This document shows, piece after piece, positions 1 through 5,744 of a stretch of 5,744 nucleotides of DNA. The stretch covers positions 1 through 5,744 of the forward strand of contig CANHXF010000122.1 in the NCBI GenBank assembly GCA_947464515.1, written 5' to 3'. A model generated the notes under the pieces. That model did no database searches and was not told where the DNA came from. It saw only the letters and a list, made by a program, of their open reading frames with translations. This stretch comes from Flavobacteriales bacterium. GTDB lineage: Bacteria; Bacteroidota; Bacteroidia; NS11-12g; UBA955. The first letter of the stretch is position 1, and every line of letters begins with the position of its first letter. The position numbers were made by a program, and so were the translations under genes.

Positions 1-1238
1 GCCCGAGATTTGGTGGCGACAAGCCGTCATTTGGACCAAGAGATCGTGGAACAGACCGTCCTAAATTCGGAGGCTCAGACCGCGGTGGTGATCGTCCAAA
101 ATTTGGAGGTGCTGATCGTGGATCGGATCGTCCAAAGTTTGGTGGTGATCGCGGAACTGGTAAACCAAAATTTGAGAGGGAAGAACGACAATTCGACAAG
201 CCTCGCACGGAGCGCAACGACACATTTGAGTCTGCCGAAAAATTCAATAAGCCCAAAGCAGCACCCGGAGCAGGTCTGTCTAAATTTAAGCCTATTGGAT
301 CTGAGCCAGCTGCACCTAAGCGAGAATACAACGAATCAACAGAACAAAAAAAAACGCAATATTCTGACGACGAAAAACCAAAAACCTTTGGCATTCCGAA
401 AGCAGACAAGGCAGATACTCCCGTTGCATTTAAAGGTAGCAAAAGAGAGTTTAATCGCGTTGTAAACAACCTAGAGAAGAGTGCAAACCACGCGAAAAGT
501 GAAGAGATTAGACTTAATCGATATATTGCAAATAGTGGAATTTGTTCGCGTAGAGAAGCCGATGACTTGATTACTCAGGGATTGGTAAAAGTGAATGGCG
601 ACGTAGTAAAAGAATTGGGCACCAAAATTCGCCCATCGGACAATGTAAAAGTGGAGGATCGTAAAGTGATCCCCGAAAAACCAGTATATATCATCATGAA
701 CAAACCCAAGGGATACATCACAACAACAGATGATCCAGAGGGTAGAAAAACGGTGATGGAATTGATTGATTTGCCAGGAAAAGAACGCATTTATCCCATT
801 GGCCGTTTAGACCGAAATACTACAGGGGTTTTGCTATTAACAAACGACGGTGAAATGTCGCAAAAATTGATGCACCCGAGCTTTGAAATCAAAAAGGTAT
901 ATAGGGCAACGTTGGATAAGAAGCCGAGCAAGGACCATATGCTTCAACTCGTAGAAGGTATTGAACTTGAGGATGGCATGATGGCTTTTGAACAGTGTGG
1001 ATTTGTGGAAGAGGGCAAAGAAAATGTGTTGGGTATAGAAATCAAAAGTGGTCGAAATCGCATCGTAAGGCGAATGTTTGAACATTTCGGATATGAAGTA
1101 ACCGCCTTGGACCGCGTATTGTTGGGTGAATTTGACAAAGTGAAATTGGGCCGAGGAAAATGGAGATTTTTAACCGAAAAAGAAATGAACTACGTTGATC
1201 GGTTGAAGCGCACCAAACCCAAAGCAATCAAGGCTTAA
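1..1238 (+). CDS. rluB: rRNA pseudouridine synthase, RsuA/RluB family, 5'-truncated by the window edge
   Basis: Isomerises a specific uridine in rRNA to pseudouridine; the family includes RluB, RluE and RluF (23S) and RsuA (16S). The frame is open from base 3 and gives 411 visible residues. It has no in-frame ATG or GTG, and its first TTG (567) lies inside the S4 domain, so the true start is upstream of the window. Order of parts: a repeat-rich extension (bases 3-176), a charged Lys/Glu/Pro/Ala linker (to about 503), an S4 RNA-binding domain beginning IRLNRYIANSGICSRREA (about 507-650), then the catalytic domain. The latter has MNKPKGYITT and the signature GRLDRNTTGVLLLTNDG, with the catalytic Asp at 810-812, and later GRNRIVRRMFEHFGYEV. 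The catalytic part looks complete. The extension is longer than in the E. coli enzymes but is common in Bacteroidota homologues. The family call is firm; RluB rather than a sister, and the exact target base, are inferred. Its stop overlaps the convergent gene. Confidence 0.93.
   Translation, partial: PRFGGDKPSFGPRDRGTDRPKFGGSDRGGDRPKFGGADRGSDRPKFGGDRGTGKPKFEREERQFDKPRTERNDTFESAEKFNKPKAAPGAGLSKFKPIGSEPAAPKREYNESTEQKKTQYSDDEKPKTFGIPKADKADTPVAFKGSKREFNRVVNNLEKSANHAKSEEIRLNRYIANSGICSRREADDLITQGLVKVNGDVVKELGTKIRPSDNVKVEDRKVIPEKPVYIIMNKPKGYITTTDDPEGRKTVMELIDLPGKERIYPIGRLDRNTTGVLLLTNDGEMSQKLMHPSFEIKKVYRATLDKKPSKDHMLQLVEGIELEDGMMAFEQCGFVEEGKENVLGIEIKSGRNRIVRRMFEHFGYEVTALDRVLLGEFDKVKLGRGKWRFLTEKEMNYVDRLKRTKPKAIKA
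42..176 (+). repeat. In-frame tandem repeat of about 36 bp encoding DRGxDRPKFGGx
   Basis: Within the N-terminal extension of the pseudouridine synthase the protein repeats DRGTDRPKFGGS (42-77), DRGGDRPKFGGA (78-113), DRGSDRPKFGG (114-146, one residue shorter) and a degenerate DRGTGKPKFE (147-176). A further worn copy, PRFGGDKPSFGPR, precedes them from base 3, so the array probably continues left of the window. Copies differ mostly at third codon positions (cct/cca, ttc/ttt, aaa/aag), which suggests the peptide is conserved while the DNA drifts. The units are rich in Arg, Lys and Gly, resembling RGG-type disordered RNA-binding tails. That role is an inference. Confidence 0.85.
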
Positions 1239-2616
1239 TAGGTCTTTCAATAAGCAAACTGTTTGCTTGAATTTTGGATTGAATGATGCGCCAATTCATC
1301 GGCCATAAATTGTTAAACCCATTGTTCACAGCGTTTGCTGTTCCTAATGCAATAGCGTTCCAACGCAAACCAGAGATTCCTTTTTGGGCCGATTGTATCG
1401 ATAGAAACTCTCGCTTGTAATACTGCAATGCCTCGTCTATTGTTAATTGATAAAGGGGGTAATTCACCGGCTTTTCTGCCAATAAATCATACTCTGGATG
1501 AGTTTTCCACTGATTTTTTATCAGTTGTCCAGCATTTACGCCTGTTTGTTTAATGCCTGGCAATAAGGCAGGAAGATTAAAGTAATAGTCGTTCCATTTC
1601 CCATTTTTCACAATCATTAAACCATCCTGTAATTCATAACCAAAGAATTCACCACGCAAAAAGTCGGGCAGATTTTTACTCGGTTTGATTCTTCCCACCT
1701 TCGGTAATCTTAAACGGGTTTTTGATGTTTTCTGCAGTATCGCAAAAAAGAAACCTTCGCCCTGCGTATGACTTGGCAACATCCGGTATTTGCCGGGCTC
1801 TACTTCAATTATTCCGAGTGATTCGGGAAAATCAAATTCAATAATATTTGCACCCAGCTCAGTAGCGATATAATTGACATTGTCTTCGTTTTCACAACGA
1901 TTGTATGTGCAAGTGCTGTAAATCATCACCCCACCCTCAGCCAAACTTGGCCATATGTCGTGCGCAATACGTTTTTGTCGATCCGTACATAAAACCACGT
2001 TACTCAAACTCCACTCGCCTATGGCATCGGGTGTTTTACGAAACATACCCTCTCCGCTGCATGGCATATCCGCCACGATGATTTGGAAAAGGCCCTGAAG
2101 TTCTCCAAGTTGCTTTGCATCGGCAGAAGTAACGACGTGATTTCCCTGGCCCCATTTGCACAGGTTTTCTATAAGTGTATTACATCTACCCGAAATAACT
2201 TCGTTTGCAACAAGTAAATCTCCCGGCCTTAAATTTGTCGCAACATGCGTACTTTTTCCTCCTGGCGACGCACATAGATCCAATACAACGGCCCCCTCAT
2301 CGTAATTGTTGATGATCCGCTTCACCAATTCCCCAATCACCATGCTATTGGCCTCTTGTACGTAATAAGCACCAGCGTGAAATGCGGGATCGGCGGTAAA
2401 CAATGGCCTGGTGTTTAGCAAATATCCATCAGGACAATGAGCGATAGGAGAGCCCAAGGTATCGTCTAAAAAATGGTTGGATGTGATTCCTTTTGATGCG
2501 TTTAATCGAATGCTAACTTTAGGCGATTCTTGTATTGCCAAAATCAAATCATCTACTTCATTGCTTGGCAGTGCGCGGTTAACAGAATCAATAAAATCTT
2601 GAGGTAACTTAAGCAT
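1228..2616 (-). CDS. rsmF: 16S rRNA (cytosine-C5)-methyltransferase, RsmF-like (NOL1/NOP2/Sun family)
   Basis: S-adenosylmethionine-dependent enzyme that methylates C5 of a cytosine in rRNA; the E. coli homologue RsmF acts on 16S. The 462 residues are close to the family's usual 450-480. Visible parts: an N-terminal segment with VSIRLNASKG (residues 34-43); the SAM-binding loop VLDLCASPGGKSTHVA (111-126); motif IV, ADMPCSGEGMFRK (182-194), with Cys186; motif VI, YSTCTYNRCENEDNV (233-247), with the probable nucleophile Cys236. A C-terminal RsmF/PUA-like part follows, with FFGYELQDGLMIVKNG (324-339) and the terminal NNLWPMNWRI (435-444). Both catalytic cysteines are present. The ATG at 2614-2616 overlaps the menC stop by one base, has no Shine-Dalgarno, and gives a full N-terminus. 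It is probably the last gene of the - strand operon, translationally coupled to menC. The family is clear; the exact target cytosine is inferred. Confidence 0.92.
   Translation of the reverse strand: MLKLPQDFIDSVNRALPSNEVDDLILAIQESPKVSIRLNASKGITSNHFLDDTLGSPIAHCPDGYLLNTRPLFTADPAFHAGAYYVQEANSMVIGELVKRIINNYDEGAVVLDLCASPGGKSTHVATNLRPGDLLVANEVISGRCNTLIENLCKWGQGNHVVTSADAKQLGELQGLFQIIVADMPCSGEGMFRKTPDAIGEWSLSNVVLCTDRQKRIAHDIWPSLAEGGVMIYSTCTYNRCENEDNVNYIATELGANIIEFDFPESLGIIEVEPGKYRMLPSHTQGEGFFFAILQKTSKTRLRLPKVGRIKPSKNLPDFLRGEFFGYELQDGLMIVKNGKWNDYYFNLPALLPGIKQTGVNAGQLIKNQWKTHPEYDLLAEKPVNYPLYQLTIDEALQYYKREFLSIQSAQKGISGLRWNAIALGTANAVNNGFNNLWPMNWRIIQSKIQANSLLIERPIKP
1252..1268 (+). terminator. Possible weak terminator hairpin after the pseudouridine synthase gene
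   Basis: AAGCAAAC (1252-1259), a single T, then GTTTGCTT (1261-1268) form a perfect 8-base inverted repeat. It would fold as a 7-bp stem with a 3-nt loop or a 6-bp stem with a 5-nt loop. It lies 14 bases after the + strand stop codon and is followed by GAATTTTGG, a short T tract at 1272-1275. The stem is AU-rich and the T tract is short and offset, so it is at best a weak intrinsic terminator. It lies inside the 3' coding end of the opposite-strand methyltransferase gene, and on that strand no T tract follows. Confidence 0.3.
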
Positions 2617-3701
2617 TATTCTTGGGGTAAATACCAGATTTTGTTTTTAATCACACGGGTTCGAGAATCATAATTTTCTTTAAATAGCGAGCCAGTTCCT
2701 AGGCCCTGCGGCATGTTGGGATTGTATTTTGATACCCATTGGGCGATTGCCGCCAAACCTACATTTCCCTCCAAGGCACTCGTGCTCCACCATCCAATAT
2801 CTAACGCCGATGCCAAATTTATCCATCGATCGGCCATGTCTAAGCCACCTAATAATGTCGGCTTTAAAATGATGTATTTGGGTTTGGCCCAAGTCAATAA
2901 AGCTTTGCCAGTAGTTGGGTTGTTTCCCATTTTGTTAGGGTGTATGCCAATTAATTCTTCGTCTAAGGCGATGTCAATTTTGCTAAAACGACAAATGCGA
3001 TCTAGTTCGTGGAAGCCTGATTTTATTGGCTGTTCCAGTGAGTGTATTTCAAAACGATGCAATTCTTGAATCTGTTCAAGCGCTGTATCCGACCCAAAAC
3101 CACCGTTGGCATCGAGACGAATTTCTAACTTAAACGCATCGTACTTATTTCTAATTTTTTCTATCAATTTGCATTCTTCGTCAAAATCTAAAGCGCCCAC
3201 TTTGAATTTTATGCAATCAAAACCGGCATCGATTTTTAAAAGAGCCTCTTCATACATCGCGTCAATATCACTCATCCACACCAAACCGTTTATGGGAATA
3301 CCCGAATTACCAGAAGTAAAATCGTTTTGCATCCAATAGGTGGGCTTAGTAGGGTGGTGGGCAATGTTGGGTTGAGCTTGTAAAAATTGCAAATGTTGCC
3401 AAGCGCAATGAAGTGCAAATCGCAAGGCTGGCAACGACTCGGAAGTTCCTGGTTCCCAATGTTCTAGGAGTGATTCGATATCCGATTTTTCTAGGTGACT
3501 ATCTAAAAGCGATGCGGTTTTATTATAAAAATCCACATTGCCGTCGATGCTGAGATCTGCTAAGGGAGCTGCCTCGCCCACGCCTTCGAAAATGCCATCA
3601 CTCAATCGAATGAGATGACTTGTTTTTTGATGGTATTCGCCTCTGCTTGTCTTGGCGGACTTAATAAATTCCATGGTGTGTGGAGTGATCTCGAAACGCA
3701 T
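2616..3701 (-). CDS. menC: o-Succinylbenzoate synthase (enolase superfamily), menaquinone biosynthesis
   Basis: Dehydrates SHCHC (2-succinyl-6-hydroxy-2,4-cyclohexadiene-1-carboxylate) to o-succinylbenzoate, a cytosolic step of menaquinone synthesis. The 361 residues fit the family. The N-terminal capping domain has KTSRGEYHQK (17-26), with the TSRG signature of MenC proteins, then GEAAPLADLSIDG. The barrel carries the enolase-superfamily residues in order: KFK with Lys165 and Lys167; Asp197 in RLDANGGF; Glu223 in LEQP; Asp247-Glu248 in ALDEELIG; and Lys280 in ILKPTLLGG. These are the expected general bases and Mg2+ ligands. The C-terminal SALEGNVGLAAIAQW and PQGLGTG also match MenC. Related enzymes include dipeptide epimerases and N-succinylamino acid racemases, but menA immediately upstream on the same strand favours o-succinylbenzoate synthase. 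The ATG follows an A-rich stretch (ATATAAAAACC), typical of Bacteroidota starts. The gene lies 75 bp after menA and overlaps the next gene by one base. Confidence 0.93.
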   Translation of the reverse strand: MRFEITPHTMEFIKSAKTSRGEYHQKTSHLIRLSDGIFEGVGEAAPLADLSIDGNVDFYNKTASLLDSHLEKSDIESLLEHWEPGTSESLPALRFALHCAWQHLQFLQAQPNIAHHPTKPTYWMQNDFTSGNSGIPINGLVWMSDIDAMYEEALLKIDAGFDCIKFKVGALDFDEECKLIEKIRNKYDAFKLEIRLDANGGFGSDTALEQIQELHRFEIHSLEQPIKSGFHELDRICRFSKIDIALDEELIGIHPNKMGNNPTTGKALLTWAKPKYIILKPTLLGGLDMADRWINLASALDIGWWSTSALEGNVGLAAIAQWVSKYNPNMPQGLGTGSLFKENYDSRTRVIKNKIWYLPQE

Positions 3702-3776
3702 GGTTTTTATATCTGAATATTTACAATTTGAAGTTAGCCTGGCTCGATATGACTTGTAGACGTATAGCGGTATTGA

Positions 3777-4844
3777 TTAATGTCCGAAAAAATCAAGAAT
3801 GAAAAACGCCAAAAACACGTACAATAATACCATCGCTAGAACCGTTAGAGAGAGTTTTTTTAATTGCGGATTTAGTGTTTCACGATCGCCAGGTTCTGCC
3901 GCTTTAACCGCCTGATAGTGACTAGAAAGCAACAAAAAAATGGGTGAAAAAATCCCAATAAGGAAAACAGACTGAAGGCCAAAGATCTCGGGCCATTCGA
4001 AATATCGTTTTTCAAATGTAAGAAACGACATTGGTATCAGCGCTCCACCCAAAAGTAAAAGTAGTCTGTGGTATACGATGGTTTTTTTTGCGCCTAGTCT
4101 TACCGCTAGTGTTTGCTTATTTTGCTCTTTGTCTGTTGGAATATCTCGGTAATTATTTACGTTTAATACGCCAGTGCTTAACAAGCCCAACCCCAACCCT
4201 GCTAAAAGAAAAACATCTAAGTACTGGCAGGTTAATTCATTAACAAACAATCCATTTAATAAGCCCATTCCCAAAACGGGGACAAAGCCAAAAAACATCA
4301 AAACAAATAAATCGCCCAATCCTAAATATCCGTAAGCGTTCTTACCCACGGTATAAGTGATGGCGGCAAACAATGCCAATAAACCAATAGCCAGCAAATA
4401 GAATCCACCTCTGGTTTCAAATAATCCTGATATATAAATCAATAAAACACCTAATATTAAAGTGATGAGGCTCATGAACCAAATGGCTCGCTTCATGGAT
4501 TTTTCAGATATTTTGCCAGATGCTAACATTCGATCACTTCGGTTCGCTTTGGTGTCGGTGCCTTTGCTGAAATCGCCATAATCATTGGCAAAATTGCTTA
4601 ATACTTGTAATGCTGTGGCTGTTAGAATGGCCAACAGAGTAATTACAAACGGTGAAGCATGAAATCCCAATTTCAAACCCTCAGGTCCGATAGGATTGTC
4701 CGAATTTGATAAAGTCTGGGTAAGTTGGCCGTCCGATAGAATTGCTGCCGAAACGCACATGTGCGATAATGCAGTGCCCAACAGGATACCAGACAAGGCA
4801 AGAGGTAGAGTACGCAATCGAGCTGCTTGTATCCAGGGATTCAT
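3777..4844 (-). CDS. menA: 1,4-Dihydroxy-2-naphthoate polyprenyltransferase (UbiA family)
   Basis: Integral-membrane prenyltransferase that attaches a polyprenyl chain to 1,4-dihydroxy-2-naphthoate, giving demethylmenaquinone. The N-terminus WIQAARLRTLPLALSGILLGTAL is typical of MenA. The first Asp-rich motif is NDYGDFSKGTD (residues 87-97), followed by DRMLASGKIS. The second is NVNNYRDIPTDKEQNKQTL (228-246), followed by AVRLG. Together these bind the Mg2+-diphosphate. About nine hydrophobic helices can be drawn, near 7-30, 63-86, 117-140, 147-167, 175-200, 210-228, 257-275, 288-307 and 331-351, as expected for the family. At 355 residues it is longer than the usual ~300. Much of the excess is a polar stretch at about 30-62 between helices 1 and 2, and residues 310-330 form a charged loop before the last helix. 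The ATG start gives a complete N-terminus. The gene lies 35 bp after the acyltransferase gene and 75 bp before menC, in the same orientation. Confidence 0.95.
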   Translation of the reverse strand: MNPWIQAARLRTLPLALSGILLGTALSHMCVSAAILSDGQLTQTLSNSDNPIGPEGLKLGFHASPFVITLLAILTATALQVLSNFANDYGDFSKGTDTKANRSDRMLASGKISEKSMKRAIWFMSLITLILGVLLIYISGLFETRGGFYLLAIGLLALFAAITYTVGKNAYGYLGLGDLFVLMFFGFVPVLGMGLLNGLFVNELTCQYLDVFLLAGLGLGLLSTGVLNVNNYRDIPTDKEQNKQTLAVRLGAKKTIVYHRLLLLLGGALIPMSFLTFEKRYFEWPEIFGLQSVFLIGIFSPIFLLLSSHYQAVKAAEPGDRETLNPQLKKLSLTVLAMVLLYVFLAFFILDFFGH

Positions 4845-4879
4845 TACGCGAAGATAATCACTGCCTTGAGAATCAAAGT

Positions 4880-5744
4880 TCAGAAGCCTCGATTGAAACA
4901 GAAAAAAGGCTCTTCATTGGCACCGAATTTTTTATAAAACGATGCAACGGACGCAATACTGCTGCCCTCAAAATCAAAAAGCATATTTCCACCTTGATAC
5001 CGTTCCAAAACAAAATCAATAATCCCATGCATTACCCCAATGGATTTGCCAGGTTCTGTGGGTCCCGCACAAACATAATGTAAACTGCGATTGGCGTTTT
5101 CCGGCGTAATTAAAAAAATTGCAGCCCCCAAGAGAGTGCCCTCTGTTCGGTGATGTGCGGTTACGGTAAACGATAATTTTCCCGAGCAGGCATTTGCAAA
5201 TAGTTGATAGTGATCGTCTCCAATTTCTGGGTTTTGTCTGCCCCAGGCTTTCCGATACGTGTCAATTGCATCCCTAATGGAAATCGCATTGATTTTATAT
5301 TCTATGGGTAGTTCCGCAAGTCTATGTAAGTTTTTCTTGCAATCTTTATTATAATCAAGCGGTTGCGACAACTGGATTGTCATATTGGTTTTGGTTGTCA
5401 ATTTTCCGCTTGATGCCCACTTTCCCGAGTGTTTTGTTAGAATCGATCCTACTTCGTTTTTTTGATCGAAATATGGGTTTAATTGAAGTCGAACCCTCAA
5501 GAAACGTTTTGGAATGGCAGATAAAAAATTGTGAGTACTTACGTTAGCGTTTGAACCGAAAGCACCCAATTGTTGACAGAACACAGGCTGAACGAGATAT
5601 TTGATGCCGAATTTCTTCTTGAAAGGCAAAGGAAAAACCGCTTCGTAATCTTTGTATATCAATGCGTCCCATTGCGAATTGCAAACTGCGTTGAGGTATT
5701 CGAACATGCCATAAACCAACGGGTGTGGACTTCGCAAAATGGCA
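4880..5744 (-). CDS. FemAB/GNAT-like acyltransferase of unknown substrate, 5'-truncated by the window edge
   Basis: Probably a cytosolic acyl- or aminoacyl-transferase with a GNAT fold; the substrate is unknown. Residues are numbered from the Leu codon (TTG) at 5735-5737. That TTG is probably not the start: the frame stays open through ATT and GCC to the window edge. The sequence around it (ILRSPHPLVYGMFEYL) resembles the middle of the N-terminal motif in Bacteroidota homologues, so roughly 15-20 residues are likely missing. Visible landmarks are DYEAVFPLPFKKKFGIKYL (30-48), then QPVFCQQLGAF (50-60), a charged middle region, and a C-terminal GNAT-like half. That half has GTLLGAAIFLI (200-210), YVCAGPTEPGKSIG (221-234), and the closing FDFEGSSIASVASFYKKFGA (254-273), a strong family signature. 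There is no signal peptide or membrane helix in what is visible. It is the first visible gene upstream of menA, 35 bp away, so co-transcription is likely, but a role in menaquinone synthesis is not shown. Confidence 0.8.
   Translation of the reverse strand, partial: AILRSPHPLVYGMFEYLNAVCNSQWDALIYKDYEAVFPLPFKKKFGIKYLVQPVFCQQLGAFGSNANVSTHNFLSAIPKRFLRVRLQLNPYFDQKNEVGSILTKHSGKWASSGKLTTKTNMTIQLSQPLDYNKDCKKNLHRLAELPIEYKINAISIRDAIDTYRKAWGRQNPEIGDDHYQLFANACSGKLSFTVTAHHRTEGTLLGAAIFLITPENANRSLHYVCAGPTEPGKSIGVMHGIIDFVLERYQGGNMLFDFEGSSIASVASFYKKFGANEEPFFCFNRGF

Noticed and set aside
346..354. A run of nine A residues as a programmed frameshift or slippage site
   Set aside because: The A AAA AAC heptamer here is out of phase with the coding frame for -1 slippage, and the frame is intact on both sides. 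A Lys/Gln-rich linker explains the run.
10..465. A 151-residue open frame in frame 1 on the + strand starting with GTG
   Set aside because: It is an out-of-frame reading of the repeat-rich extension of the pseudouridine synthase. Frame 3 runs unbroken into the S4 domain and gives sensible repeat units, while this frame gives an unfamiliar sequence with no domain.
567..1238. A pseudouridine synthase starting at TTG 567
   Set aside because: The codon is an internal Leu in the S4 domain (ADDLITQGL). The S4 domain begins about 60 bases earlier in the same open frame, so this start would cut the domain.
2713..3069. A + strand open frame of 118 codons opposite menC, and similar ones at 3106-3339, 4031-4243 and 4742-5083
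   Set aside because: They lie antisense to well-supported genes with intact motifs, show no recognisable domain, and are explained as shadows of the coding strand.
3702..3776. A small RNA, terminator or promoter in the gap between menA and menC
   Set aside because: No stable inverted repeat with a T tract, and no TAnnTTTG element, is visible on the - strand. Only short AT-rich pseudo-palindromes occur, and these are expected by chance.
5735..5737. TTG as the start of the acyltransferase
   Set aside because: The frame continues open to the window edge, and the residues just after it look like the middle of the family's N-terminal motif, so the start is probably outside the window.

Overview
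The window looks like an ordinary housekeeping stretch of a Bacteroidota chromosome. That placement is an inference from several things. The predicted proteins resemble Bacteroidota forms: a pseudouridine synthase with a long charged, repeat-rich N-terminal extension, a MenA-MenC pair of the classical menaquinone pathway, an RsmF-type methyltransferase, and a FemAB/GNAT-like protein. None of the three internal starts has a clear Shine-Dalgarno sequence. The base composition is moderately AT-rich. I cannot place it below phylum level.

Layout. The left part, to position 1238, is the + strand 3' portion of an RsuA/RluB-family rRNA pseudouridine synthase whose start lies before the window. Its frame is open from position 3, and it includes about 168 residues of low-complexity extension before the S4 domain. 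From 1228 to the right edge everything is on the - strand. In transcription order this is a FemAB/GNAT-like acyltransferase (its 5' end lies beyond the window), menA, menC and an RsmF-like rRNA m5C methyltransferase. The gaps are 35 bp, 75 bp and a 1-nt overlap, so a single operon is plausible. The + and - strand genes converge and overlap by 11 bp at their stop codons. A short perfect inverted repeat sits just past the + strand stop, inside the 3' end of the methyltransferase gene.

Function. MenC makes o-succinylbenzoate and MenA prenylates 1,4-dihydroxy-2-naphthoate, so the host probably makes menaquinone by the o-succinylbenzoate route. The other men genes are not in this window. The two flanking RNA-modification genes act on rRNA. 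The acyltransferase has no assignable substrate.

There is no gene-free stretch over 300 bp. The gaps 3702-3776 and 4845-4879 hold no RNA gene or convincing terminator. I saw no tRNA, rRNA, CRISPR array, insertion sequence or phage element. I found no convincing new system; the points worth a second look are modest and listed as findings.
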